Assembly: GCF_000482845.1 (NCBI RefSeq) | Contig: NZ_AXWV01000017.1 | Location: 1-64,000 of the forward strand | DNA from: Anaerobiospirillum succiniciproducens DSM 6400 | GTDB lineage: Bacteria; Pseudomonadota; Gammaproteobacteria; Enterobacterales; Succinivibrionaceae | Direction of reading: 5' to 3' | Length of the DNA: 64,000 nt | Shown: one piece after another, positions 1-8,671 of the stretch | Numbering within the stretch: position 1 is the first letter of the stretch | How the letters are laid out: each line of letters begins with the position of its first letter | Translations under genes and position numbers: made by a program | Notes under the pieces: model-generated | Seen by the model: only the letters and a program-made list of their open reading frames with translations | Told to the model about the DNA's origin: nothing | Databases searched by the model: none

Positions 1-1
1 G

Positions 2-322
2 CTTATTATGGAGGCTATAGATCAGCGCTGGCACTATGAGTCTGATATAGAGTCGTTTATGGATACTGAACTAAACAAAGATGATCGCACAGATTTGGAT
101 GAAAGCAGCATGGAAGCTATATCAACATTCAATAACGTGGTATTTGCAATCTACCGTCTAGCAGCAGCCACCTTTTACAAAGGCAACATGAGTGCAACTA
201 AAATTCGACACAAAGACCAACCTGAAAAGCTCCTCAAGAAGTTGGTGCCTCTGATGGAGCAGCAAAATCTAACCAATCTCTTAAAAGAAAATATGCGTGG
301 CAGAAAGCCTACTAAAATCTAA
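2..322 (+). CDS. C-terminal end of a transposase, probably ISAs1-like (5' end outside window)
   Basis: The reading frame is open to the window edge, so only about the last 107 residues are present. The segment around RWHYESDIESFMDTEL, followed by a KDD and an Asn-containing helix, resembles the C-terminal 'RWHIEN.LHW.LDV.F.ED' region of ISAs1-family transposases, and the tail is Lys-rich as is usual there. The catalytic core lies outside the window, so neither family nor intactness can be fixed. A hairpin follows directly after the stop. The assignment rests on motif resemblance only; another transposase family or an unrelated protein remains possible. Confidence 0.5.
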   Translation, partial: LIMEAIDQRWHYESDIESFMDTELNKDDRTDLDESSMEAISTFNNVVFAIYRLAAATFYKGNMSATKIRHKDQPEKLLKKLVPLMEQQNLTNLLKENMRGRKPTKI

Positions 323-328
323 TCTACA

Positions 329-357
329 GTGGTCTAAAACTGGTATTTCTAGACCAC
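329..357 (+). terminator. Hairpin after the partial transposase
   Basis: Perfect 8-bp inverted repeat (GTGGTCTA / TAGACCAC) around a 13-nt loop, starting 7 nt after the transposase stop. It is followed by an A-rich run rather than a T-tract, so it could be a weak terminator or part of the element's end. Confidence 0.4.
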
Positions 358-553
358 AAAAAGTTTTCTGTTGATTAAGATTTTTATGACATTTAGGCAC
401 CAATAGCGCAAGGACCAGCATAAACCGAGGCTTGTTAATACTCATGCGCTATTACTATGCTACCAATGTTAATCTCATCGTTAAGATGCTTGTTTGATTT
501 GAGAGCAATTAACAGAAAAACTAAGGCTATGATGCGTAAAACACCAGCTTTTG

Positions 554-1639
554 CTAGTTAAAGCGCTGCTTAAACTCCTCAATGAGTTTAATGATGGTGT
601 CATCAGCAAGATCTTTTGCTACATAAGCCTCACCAATGGCTTTTGGAATGACATAGTTAATGACGCCTGCTTTTACCTTCTTGTCATGACGCATGAACTT
701 GATGTAGTCCTCACCTGTAAGCTTATCAGGAGATACATATGGCAACTTGTACTTAGGTAAGATGGCCTGAATACGGGACACATCCTCCTCACTTAAGCCC
801 TTGTTAGTTTTGTTAGAAACAAAAGCGGCAATGAGCATACCCACAGCAACGGCCTCACCGTGCAGATAGGTTCCAAAGCCCATGCCAACCTCAATGGCAT
901 GACCAAACGTATGGCCATAGTTAAGCAGAGCACGTAAGCCACGCTCTTTTTCATCTTGTGAAACTACAGAGGCCTTAAGCTCACAGCAGCGCTTAACTAC
1001 ATAAGTAAGATCTAAAGCTTCTGTATCTTGAGCATCTTCAAGATACTTAAAGAACTCATGATCAAAGATGACGCCATACTTAATGACCTCAGCCATACCA
1101 GCTGCAATCTCTCGCTCAGGTAAGGTCTTTAAATAATCAAGGTCAGCTACCACCACCTTTGGCTGATGGAATGCGCCAATCATGTTCTTGCCAAGTGGAT
1201 GATTTACTGCAGTCTTGCCACCCACGGAAGAATCAACTAATGAGAGCAAGGTGGTTGGAATCTGTACAAAGTCCACGCCGCGCTGATAAGTAGCTGCAGC
1301 AAAACCAGTCATATCTCCAATGACACCGCCGCCTAGAGCAACTAAGGCACAGTCTCGACCAAAGCCATCTTCAAGCAACGCAGTCATAATCTGCATATAG
1401 CTATCGATGTTCTTATAGTTTTCGCCGTCTTTTAAAATGCAGCTCTTAGTGCGAAAACCAACTGAGGTCAGCGCATCTTCAAGCTTTTTAAGATACAAAG
1501 GAGCAATAGTCTCATTGCTGACAATCAAAAGATCCTTAGTCTTTGGCAAAGCATCTTTAATTATGGCAGCGCTATCAAGACCATGACCGATGAAAATGTC
1601 ATATGAGTTTTCATCTAAAGCGATATGTACCTTTTCCAT
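554..1639 (-). CDS. aroB: 3-dehydroquinate synthase
   Basis: Converts DAHP to 3-dehydroquinate, the second step of the shikimate pathway, in the cytoplasm using NAD and a divalent metal. The family signatures are all present: the NAD-binding segment GGGVIGDMTGFAAATYQRG, the PTTLLSLVDSSVGGKTAVNH block, and the metal ligands in AGMAEVIKYG and LNYGHTFGHAIE. I chose the ATG at 1639 because a clean AGGAG lies 5 nt upstream. It gives 361 residues, the usual length, whereas an upstream in-frame start would add 22 unconserved residues. The gene follows aroK in the same direction, the usual gammaproteobacterial order. A repeat-rich spacer separates the two, so coupling may be loose. Confidence 0.97.
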   Translation of the reverse strand: MEKVHIALDENSYDIFIGHGLDSAAIIKDALPKTKDLLIVSNETIAPLYLKKLEDALTSVGFRTKSCILKDGENYKNIDSYMQIMTALLEDGFGRDCALVALGGGVIGDMTGFAAATYQRGVDFVQIPTTLLSLVDSSVGGKTAVNHPLGKNMIGAFHQPKVVVADLDYLKTLPEREIAAGMAEVIKYGVIFDHEFFKYLEDAQDTEALDLTYVVKRCCELKASVVSQDEKERGLRALLNYGHTFGHAIEVGMGFGTYLHGEAVAVGMLIAAFVSNKTNKGLSEEDVSRIQAILPKYKLPYVSPDKLTGEDYIKFMRHDKKVKAGVINYVIPKAIGEAYVAKDLADDTIIKLIEEFKQRFN

Positions 1640-1762
1640 GAGTGCTCCTGATCTATTTTTTCTTACACACAAGCTTAAGCCTACATCACTCAGCGCCCGC
1701 GCCACAACTTAGCATTGGCAAGGCCACATAAGCTTAGCATCTGCAAAGCTGCATAGCCTTAT

Positions 1763-1822
1763 GCTTGAGCTTGAGCTTGAGCTTGATATCTAGCTTGCGC
1801 TCTAGCTTTAGCTTTAGCTTTA
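1763..1822. repeat. Hexanucleotide microsatellites between aroK and aroB
   Basis: About four copies of TTGAGC-type hexamers (1763-1785) are followed after a short break by about three and a half copies of TAGCTT (1803-1822). They fill part of the 224-nt aroK-aroB spacer. Similar AGCTT-rich DNA recurs in other spacers of this window. Confidence 0.8.
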
Positions 1823-1863
1823 GGCATCGGCGCATGATTTAGCTTACGGCATGCCTATATTAC

Positions 1864-2466
1864 TTAGTTGGTCTGTTCGTTATTATTCTTTAGCTTTAAG
1901 CCTGGCAACTTACGTAGCTTAATTGAGTGGACAGTGCGACGCACTAAATCCTTAAGCGAGCCTGAGCTATCAAGGACGATATTGGCTATCTCACGGTATT
2001 GTGGGTCTCGTGAGACAAAAAGATTCTTAAGTCGCTCTTTAACATCATCCACCTTAATCATAGGACGATTGCTATCGCCGTTAACTCGCTCGTACTGCTT
2101 GTCTACATCTAAGTACAGGTAAATACATAAAGAGTGGTCGCTAATTAACTGACGGTTATCCTCACGCATGGCTACGCCACCTCCGCCAGCCACAATTGCA
2201 GGGAGAGGATTAGGTATTTGCTCTTGCGTTAAACGTGTAGATACTCCGGTGAGTATTGCCTCCAAGCAGTCATGCTCAAGTTGTCTAAAGTAAGCCTCAC
2301 CATCTTGCTCAAAGATATCTGGAATGGACTTACCTGCAACTTTGACAATGTAGTTGTCTAAATCAACAAAGCCGCCCTCAAAGCGCTGCGAAAGCTGTCG
2401 TCCAATTGTCGACTTTCCTGCGCCCATCGGCCCAACAAGAAACACAGCCTTGTGATCACTACACAT
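1864..2466 (-). CDS. aroK: Shikimate kinase
   Basis: Phosphorylates shikimate at the 3-hydroxyl with ATP, in the cytoplasm. The Walker A motif GPMGAGKST lies near residue 12, followed by the shikimate-binding DLDNYI and the GGGGV loop at about residue 90. The ATG at 2466 is preceded by AAGGAG at a suitable distance and gives 200 residues. That is longer than the usual 170-175, because of a short insert before the GGGG loop and a Lys/Asn-rich tail. The gene is divergent from the PBP1A gene, as in many gammaproteobacteria where comM/pil-type genes sit nearby; none are present here. Confidence 0.95.
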   Translation of the reverse strand: MCSDHKAVFLVGPMGAGKSTIGRQLSQRFEGGFVDLDNYIVKVAGKSIPDIFEQDGEAYFRQLEHDCLEAILTGVSTRLTQEQIPNPLPAIVAGGGGVAMREDNRQLISDHSLCIYLYLDVDKQYERVNGDSNRPMIKVDDVKERLKNLFVSRDPQYREIANIVLDSSGSLKDLVRRTVHSIKLRKLPGLKLKNNNEQTN

Positions 2467-2875
2467 CAGACAAACTCTCCTTAACATTAGCAACACCAAC
2501 AAGTGTCATAGCAAACTACGAGACAACAAAGGCGCTACTTGTGCAAAATGCTATACACATTGCCTCTTTGACTGTCTCAAGCTATCAACTCATTGTGCCT
2601 GATTATTAAGACATTGGCCAACTAAAAGCACTACAGCTCCACACTTGCTCTGTTTAGAAGCATTTGCCCCATCTTTATGCTTAATAAATGCACCGTCAGC
2701 TTTGCAGATCTAAAGCTAGTGCTAAGAGATCGTTGGTATCTTATGATGAGAAAGTTAAGGCCAAAAATGAGGTAAATAGGCCTTTTATAGCTAGAACGAA
2801 AATTGCAAGTGTTAGATGATGTCAGTAATTTGTTAGAATGTTCGATTCAGGTTTTCTTAACTCAGGAGCACTACG
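2467..2875. other. Divergent promoter region of aroK and the PBP1A gene
   Basis: 409 nt without a credible gene. It must hold the divergent promoters of aroK (minus) and the PBP1A gene (plus). A possible -10 (TAGAAT, about 2833-2840) lies upstream of the PBP1A gene, but I could not fix a convincing -35. No repeats or RNA genes seen. Confidence 0.6.
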
Positions 2876-5767
2876 TTGTTAGATAAAGCCTTTAAGCTGA
2901 TGCGTTATGGACTTTGGGCAATGTTGTTGGGCGCTGCCTTATCAGGCGGCGTGGTTGCTGCTGCCTACTACTCGACTCTCGAGGAACTTCCTGACGTCGA
3001 CGAGTTAAAGCAGGTTACTTTTGAAACCCCAATGAAGATCTACACCAGTGATGGCAAGCTAATTGGTGAGTTCGGTGAGCACAAGCGTATTCCTGTAAAG
3101 CTTGAGCAAATACCTCAAAAGATGCAGCAAGCTTTCCTGGCCATTGAAGACTCTCGCTTCTATGAACACTCAGGTATCGATCCTATCGGTATCTTACGTG
3201 CTCTTGCAGTTGCCGTAACCTCTGGTGGTGCCTCTCAAGGTGCTTCTACTATTACTCAGCAGGTAGCTCGAAACTTCTTCTTAACCCGTGATAAGACCTT
3301 AGAGCGTAAGGTTAAAGAAGTCTTCATTGCTTGGCGTATCGAGCAAGTTCTCTCTAAAGAAGAAATCTTTGAGCTCTACTTAAACAAGATTGCTCTTGGC
3401 CACAGATCATATGGTGTAGTTGCTGCAGCACAAACTTACTATGGCAAGTCCTTAGAGGATCTGTCTTTAGCAGAAATTGCAACTATCGCAGGTCTGCCTA
3501 AAGCCCCATCTACCTTAAACCCAATTACTAGCCCTGAGCGTGCTCGCGACCGTCGTCACTTAGTACTGCAGCGTATGCGTACTTTAGGCTTCATTACTGA
3601 CGAAGAATTTGAGATCGCAGATGCCGCTCCTTCTAAGGCCTACTTCCACTCAACCCCACTTGAGGCCTATGCGCCATATGTAGCTGAAGAAGCTCGTATT
3701 GCAGTATTAGCAAAATACGGCGAAGAGGCTTATACCAAGGGCTTTAAGATCTACACCACTGTAGACTCTAATTATCAGCGCTATGCCCATGATGCTATCT
3801 TTAAGAATTTAACTGCCTATGATCAGCGCCATGGCTATCGTGGACCTTTATACAATATCTACGACTCAACCCGTGGTATTCGCGGCTCTGCTAAGAAGGC
3901 CACTGAGAAAACTGGCCTGAATGCAAATGCAAACAATGGCATTATCATGGATGCACGTGAAGGCCTAAGAAAATCTGCTGCACAAAGCGGCAAGCCTCTT
4001 AGCTATCAGCAGGTAGTTGCAGAGATTGACAAGCGCAACCTACTCAAGGGCAGCGCTGAGTATGCAGCTATTCAGGCTATGTCTCGTGAGCAGCTTTTAG
4101 ATCGCCTCATGAAAGAAGACAAGTATGAGAGTATCGATCTTGCCTTAGTTACCGTTATTGATGATGCCAACAAGCAAGTGGGGCTTCTCTATCCTAATGG
4201 CTCAGAGAAAGTATTAACTTGGGAAGGTATGTCTTGGGCACGTGCTTTCAAGACTGATCGCAGCCAAGGTGCTCTGCCTACTTATCCAAGCGAGTTCTTA
4301 CTCCCTGGTGACATTGTCTTTACTTTCATCAATTATGTAGACCGCAAAGCTACCAAGAATCAGCCTGCACGTACTGATGAGGTCATTACCTTAACTCAGC
4401 TTCCAGATGTAGAAAGTGCTCTGATTGCTTTAGATCCACGTAATGGTGCTGTACGAGCTATGGCTGGCGGTTTTGACTACGAGAAGTCAAAGTTTAATCG
4501 TACTACTCAGCTTTTACGTCAGACTGGCTCTAACTTCAAGCCATTCATTTACTCATCAGCGATTGCTTATGGTATCTCCACTAACTCAGTGATCCCAGAC
4601 GTACCAATTAAGACTTGGGATGTGGGCTCACGTACTTGGTGGGAGCCACGTAACTCACCAAACCGCTTTGACGGCCCAATGACCTTACGTGAAGGTTTAG
4701 CTAGAAGTAAGAACTCTATTGCTATTCGTACCATCCGTCACGTGGGTGTTGAGAATGCAGTTAAGCACTTACGCAAGTTTGATATCTTTGTGCCTCCATT
4801 CCAGCAAAGTGAGTCCATGGCCTTAGGTTCTATGGAGCTTACACCGCTGCAGATGGCAACCTCCTTCTCAGCTTTTGCTAATGGTGGTTACAAGCTCACC
4901 CCATACTTAATCGACCGTATTGAACTTGAAAATGGTGAGGTTCTATACCAAGCTCACCCAAGACTTGCAGATCCTAATCTGCCAGATATCATTCAAAATG
5001 GTATTCCGCTTGAGTATGTGAAGAACTATCAGCCAAATCCACGTGATTTAGCTTTAGCTGAGCTCATTAATAACACCAATAAGAAGCCTCCAAAGCTCGA
5101 TGAGAATGGTCAGCCTACTGGCACTATCGCTGCACCAGTTGATGAAAACGGCAGCATGCTGATTAACTACCCTGCTAAAGATTTAACTGGTCCTCAAGCA
5201 TCGGTTGCTGCTTTATCTGACTTAGATACCCTTGCACACGATGGCGGCCCATACAAGTATGCACCTCAGATCTTAAGTCATAGTCATGCTTATATTGTGG
5301 CCTCATTGATGAAGTCAAATATCTACGGTGGCGTCGGTATCAACGGCCCATATTGGGGTACTGGCTCGCGTGCTGGCACTATTACTGGTCGTACCGACCT
5401 ACACGGTAAAACTGGTACTACAAACAACGTGCATGATGCTTGGTTCTCAGGCTTTAATGGCAACTTAGTAGTAGCCTCATGGGTTGGTTTTGATAACGAT
5501 CGTAACCTTGGCTATTCCATTGGCAAGGGCTCAGAGTCTGGTGGTGCTACCGCACTTCCTATCTTTGCTGACTTCTTCAAGAAGGCTCAAGAGGGTGTAC
5601 CTGAGGCCCAAATCCCACGTCCAAAGGGTATTGTTTACACCACCAACCGTGGAATCACTGAAGCCTCTGTACCAGGCATGATGATTATCGACGAGGGTTC
5701 AGCTTCAAGCTCAGTTAAGAACACTGGTATCGATTCATCAGACGTTTCTGGCGACGAGATCTTCTAG
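2876..5767 (+). CDS. mrcA: Penicillin-binding protein 1A (bifunctional transglycosylase/transpeptidase)
   Basis: Polymerises lipid II glycan strands and cross-links the peptides, anchored in the inner membrane with its catalytic part in the periplasm. One N-terminal membrane helix (about residues 11-31) is followed by the GT51 domain, with its catalytic Glu in AIEDSRFYEH near residue 91 and the TITQQVARN block. An OB-like insert comes next. The transpeptidase domain shows SNFK (near 553), SKN and KTGTT (near 843). At 963 residues it is longer than the roughly 850 usual for the family. The start is TTG, with AGGAG 9 nt upstream. It is divergent from aroK and ends before a strong terminator. 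Confidence 0.96.
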   Translation: MLDKAFKLMRYGLWAMLLGAALSGGVVAAAYYSTLEELPDVDELKQVTFETPMKIYTSDGKLIGEFGEHKRIPVKLEQIPQKMQQAFLAIEDSRFYEHSGIDPIGILRALAVAVTSGGASQGASTITQQVARNFFLTRDKTLERKVKEVFIAWRIEQVLSKEEIFELYLNKIALGHRSYGVVAAAQTYYGKSLEDLSLAEIATIAGLPKAPSTLNPITSPERARDRRHLVLQRMRTLGFITDEEFEIADAAPSKAYFHSTPLEAYAPYVAEEARIAVLAKYGEEAYTKGFKIYTTVDSNYQRYAHDAIFKNLTAYDQRHGYRGPLYNIYDSTRGIRGSAKKATEKTGLNANANNGIIMDAREGLRKSAAQSGKPLSYQQVVAEIDKRNLLKGSAEYAAIQAMSREQLLDRLMKEDKYESIDLALVTVIDDANKQVGLLYPNGSEKVLTWEGMSWARAFKTDRSQGALPTYPSEFLLPGDIVFTFINYVDRKATKNQPARTDEVITLTQLPDVESALIALDPRNGAVRAMAGGFDYEKSKFNRTTQLLRQTGSNFKPFIYSSAIAYGISTNSVIPDVPIKTWDVGSRTWWEPRNSPNRFDGPMTLREGLARSKNSIAIRTIRHVGVENAVKHLRKFDIFVPPFQQSESMALGSMELTPLQMATSFSAFANGGYKLTPYLIDRIELENGEVLYQAHPRLADPNLPDIIQNGIPLEYVKNYQPNPRDLALAELINNTNKKPPKLDENGQPTGTIAAPVDENGSMLINYPAKDLTGPQASVAALSDLDTLAHDGGPYKYAPQILSHSHAYIVASLMKSNIYGGVGINGPYWGTGSRAGTITGRTDLHGKTGTTNNVHDAWFSGFNGNLVVASWVGFDNDRNLGYSIGKGSESGGATALPIFADFFKKAQEGVPEAQIPRPKGIVYTTNRGITEASVPGMMIIDEGSASSSVKNTGIDSSDVSGDEIF

Positions 5768-5840
5768 TGCACCTAGCTTTGTCTATGCTGCACAACAGCA
5801 TATGCATAAGATGATGCTGTAGCTCTATAGCTACATTCCA

Positions 5841-5869
5841 AAGCCGCAGCCGTATAGCTGCGGCTTTTG
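5841..5869 (+). terminator. Rho-independent terminator of the PBP1A gene
   Basis: Ten-bp GC-rich stem AAGCCGCAGC / GCTGCGGCTT with a 6-nt loop, followed by TTTGT. It lies 74 nt after the stop. Confidence 0.85.
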
Positions 5870-5894
5870 TATTTAGTTAAACAGGCAATATGAG

Positions 5895-7172
5895 ATGACT
5901 TCAGACGCTCAAGCACGCAAGCTAATCTTTTCTAACCGCCTCTCCTTTTTAGCAGCGGGATTCTCTATTGCTGCCTGGGCACCCATGATCCCATACGTTA
6001 AAGATCGCTTTAGCTTAGATGAGCATACCTTAGGACTCTTATTGCTGTGCGTGGGTATTGGCTCTTTTGTCGCTATGCCGCTAAATGGCTACTTCACCTC
6101 AAAGTTTGGCTGCAGAGGCCCTATTTATTTAGCCGCTATCGCTGCAGCTGCCTGCATCGGAGCCATTCCTTTTACCTACAACCTATATGTAATGGCTTTT
6201 ATCTTATTTGTCATGGGAATAGCTGCCATTACCATAGATGTAGTCTCAAACGTCAATGCAGCTCTCGTTGAAGAAGTAACTGAGCGCAATATCATGTCAG
6301 GTCTACATGGTCTTTATAGCGTGGGCGGCCTCTTAGGTTCACTGTCTGTAACTTTCCTTTTATCCATTAAGTTTGACCTCACCTTAGTGGGTGGCATTGC
6401 CTCAGTCTTTATCCTCTTACTGGTTATGGGTGGATGCAAATACCTCATAACCAATGTACATATTGGCAAGAGTGTCGAACAGGCAACAAGCAGTGAACAA
6501 GAAGCTGACAGCAAACTAGCGCAAGGTGAACAGAACGCAAGCGGACAGCGAGAAAACTGCGAGCAAGAGCTATCTCATGGTCAACAGAGCAGCACTTTAA
6601 AGTACTACACCCACCCAACAGTTTTACTCATTGGCATTATGTGTCTCATCATGTTCATGACTGAGGCCTCCATGCTCGACTGGTCAGGTGTCTTCTTGCA
6701 CTCACAAAGAGGCTTAGCACTTGAGCATGCAGGCTATGGCTATGCTGCTTTTGCGGTAATGATGACTATCTGCCGCTTAACTGGTGATAAGGTCGTTTCT
6801 AAATTTGGACGCGGCAAAGTCATTATCATTGGCACAATGTTTATCATGGCAGGCTTTATAGTAGCGGTAGTGATTCCTCACTACAGCGCCGCTTTCTTAG
6901 GCTTTGCACTTATTGGTGTTGGAGCATCTAATGTTGTGCCTCAACTCGTCTCAATCACTGCACGCATTAAAGAAGTGCCAACTCATATCTCGGTGACTAT
7001 AGTCAACACCATCGGCTTTACTGGCATTTTGATTGGCCCTGCGCTCATTGGTTTCCTTGCACACGCCATTACCCTTCCTTATACCTACCTCTGTCAGGCT
7101 ATGAGCGTTCTTTTTGTTACCGTAATGAGCGTAATTCTAATTAAGCTATCCAAAGACAAGGCCAAGGACTAG
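5895..7172 (+). CDS. MFS transporter, YbjJ-like
   Basis: Twelve-helix major facilitator of unknown substrate in the inner membrane. Two six-helix halves are separated by a hydrophilic Gln/Glu/Ser-rich loop at about residues 198-235, longer than usual. Motifs such as MSGLHGLYSVGGLLG after helix 4 and the second-half GVGASNVVPQLVS recall E. coli YbjJ-type transporters. The ATG at 5895 has only a weak upstream purine stretch, so the start is not certain. It stands alone between the PBP1A gene and a transposase gene, and its context gives no clue to the substrate. Confidence 0.8.
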   Translation: MTSDAQARKLIFSNRLSFLAAGFSIAAWAPMIPYVKDRFSLDEHTLGLLLLCVGIGSFVAMPLNGYFTSKFGCRGPIYLAAIAAAACIGAIPFTYNLYVMAFILFVMGIAAITIDVVSNVNAALVEEVTERNIMSGLHGLYSVGGLLGSLSVTFLLSIKFDLTLVGGIASVFILLLVMGGCKYLITNVHIGKSVEQATSSEQEADSKLAQGEQNASGQRENCEQELSHGQQSSTLKYYTHPTVLLIGIMCLIMFMTEASMLDWSGVFLHSQRGLALEHAGYGYAAFAVMMTICRLTGDKVVSKFGRGKVIIIGTMFIMAGFIVAVVIPHYSAAFLGFALIGVGASNVVPQLVSITARIKEVPTHISVTIVNTIGFTGILIGPALIGFLAHAITLPYTYLCQAMSVLFVTVMSVILIKLSKDKAKD

Positions 7173-7256
7173 CAAACAGCTTTGCATTAGATTGTTGCTT
7201 TAATGCGGATCCATAGTAATGGTGTCGTATCAGGGAGACTTTGAGGAGTTGCTAGC

Positions 7257-8375
7257 ATGTCTCGTCCAATCAAAAAGACTATTAAGCTCACTGAAGATGA
7301 GTTGTCAGAAGTAGGAGCTATCCTAAAAGGCAGAGCACAAAGTCATACCTCATTTAGGAATGCAACTATTCTTAAGCTTGCTCATGAAGGCAAGACTCCA
7401 TCAGAGATCGCTAGCGAAGTTAAACTCTCACGTCAATCTATTCACAAGGTTATCAACAAGTACTTACAGCATGGTATAGCATCTTGTTGGGCTGACCTTG
7501 AACGCTCTGGCAGACCAATTACTATTAGTGATGATGCAAAGGGCTATGTAATAGAGCTTGCTTGTACTAATCCTAAGGACTTAGGCTACAAGCATGAGCT
7601 GTGGAGTATCAACCTACTTAGAGAATACATAAAAAATCATTGTTCAGATAAGGGATTTACAGAGCTTAGTAATGTGTCCAAATCTACTGTTTGGAAGATA
7701 CTGAACAAGTCAAAACCTCAAAATAATAAGTACTTTCTTGAGCGCACTGACGACTCTTCTATAGACAACGTTAACAATGTTCTTGTTCTCTACAAAGCCA
7801 TCAATCTAGCAGTTGAATATAATCTTAAGGATGCTTATTACCGTGTCTCATATGATGACGAATCTTTGGTTAAAAGACATTCATCTTCTAATGCAGGCAG
7901 CTTAGCAAATGCGCAGCATTTAACCACATCACGAGATAGCGAAATCAAGCGCCATGGCTCCTTATACCTGCTAGCAGCCATTAATCTCATTTCTGGCAAA
8001 GTAACAGCTGTTGTTCGTGAGCATCATAGAAGCTATGAGTTTGTTGATTTTCTAAAACTGCTTGATAAGACATATGCAAAAGAAAAGCTTATAAAGGTGG
8101 CTCTTGATAACCATAGACTCATCTTCTCAAAAGAAACTCAGGCATTTATTCAAAGTACGAATAGCCGCTTTGAGTTTGTTATGAATCCTAAGCACGGTGC
8201 ATGGCTAAATCTGATTGAAGCATGGTTTGCCAAAGTTATTAGAATTTTGCTTCAAAGCATTAAAGTAGCGAACGAGAAAGAACTAGAACGTCGTATCACT
8301 GAATGCATAGACCTTATCAACGACTGTCAAGAAGCATCTCGCTGGAAGTGCCAAACAAATGAAGTTGATGTTTAA
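7257..8375 (+). CDS. IS630-family transposase
   Basis: DDE transposase of the IS630/Tc1-mariner superfamily. The N-terminal 90 residues hold a helix-turn-helix (SEIASEVKLSRQSIHKVINKY). A second winged-helix-like segment ends near 150. The catalytic domain has the expected acidic residues: D200 or D201 (VSYDDES), D284 (ALDNHR) and E321 (HGAWLNLIEAWF). The 372-residue frame is unbroken and GAGGAG lies 8 nt before the ATG, so it looks intact. I could not identify terminal inverted repeats or a duplicated TA, so the element's ends are not defined. It lies between genes and does not obviously disrupt one. Confidence 0.85.
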   Translation: MSRPIKKTIKLTEDELSEVGAILKGRAQSHTSFRNATILKLAHEGKTPSEIASEVKLSRQSIHKVINKYLQHGIASCWADLERSGRPITISDDAKGYVIELACTNPKDLGYKHELWSINLLREYIKNHCSDKGFTELSNVSKSTVWKILNKSKPQNNKYFLERTDDSSIDNVNNVLVLYKAINLAVEYNLKDAYYRVSYDDESLVKRHSSSNAGSLANAQHLTTSRDSEIKRHGSLYLLAAINLISGKVTAVVREHHRSYEFVDFLKLLDKTYAKEKLIKVALDNHRLIFSKETQAFIQSTNSRFEFVMNPKHGAWLNLIEAWFAKVIRILLQSIKVANEKELERRITECIDLINDCQEASRWKCQTNEVDV

Positions 8376-8671
8376 CCTCAACAAAAATGCCTCAAGCAAT
8401 TTGATTGCATGTTCATGATGGATGGGAATGGTTTGAGATGATCGATTATTCAGCTCAAGAGCTATAGCCTAAATTATTGGGCAATAGCGCCCTTAGCTAG
8501 TGGGCGCAAGAATCTGGCTTAAAACGTGAGGCAATAGAGAGATGGCGCTTGAGCGTGTGGTGCGAGCGCTTGGCGTAGAGCAAAAGGCTCTATCACTGTG
8601 GCGTGCCAACGAGATAACGGTGGGCGCAACACGGAGCGGAGCTACACGGAGCGGAAGTGCTAGTCAGACTG
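8376..8671. other. Spacer after the IS630-type transposase gene
   Basis: About 300 nt with no credible gene. It holds a short direct repeat (two copies of ACACGGAGCGGA near 8628-8655) and is more GC-rich than most spacers here. It may contain the right end of the insertion element. Confidence 0.4.

Noticed and set aside
7173-8671. Terminal inverted repeats of the IS630 element
   Set aside because: Short partial matches between the flanks were seen by eye but none long enough to call.
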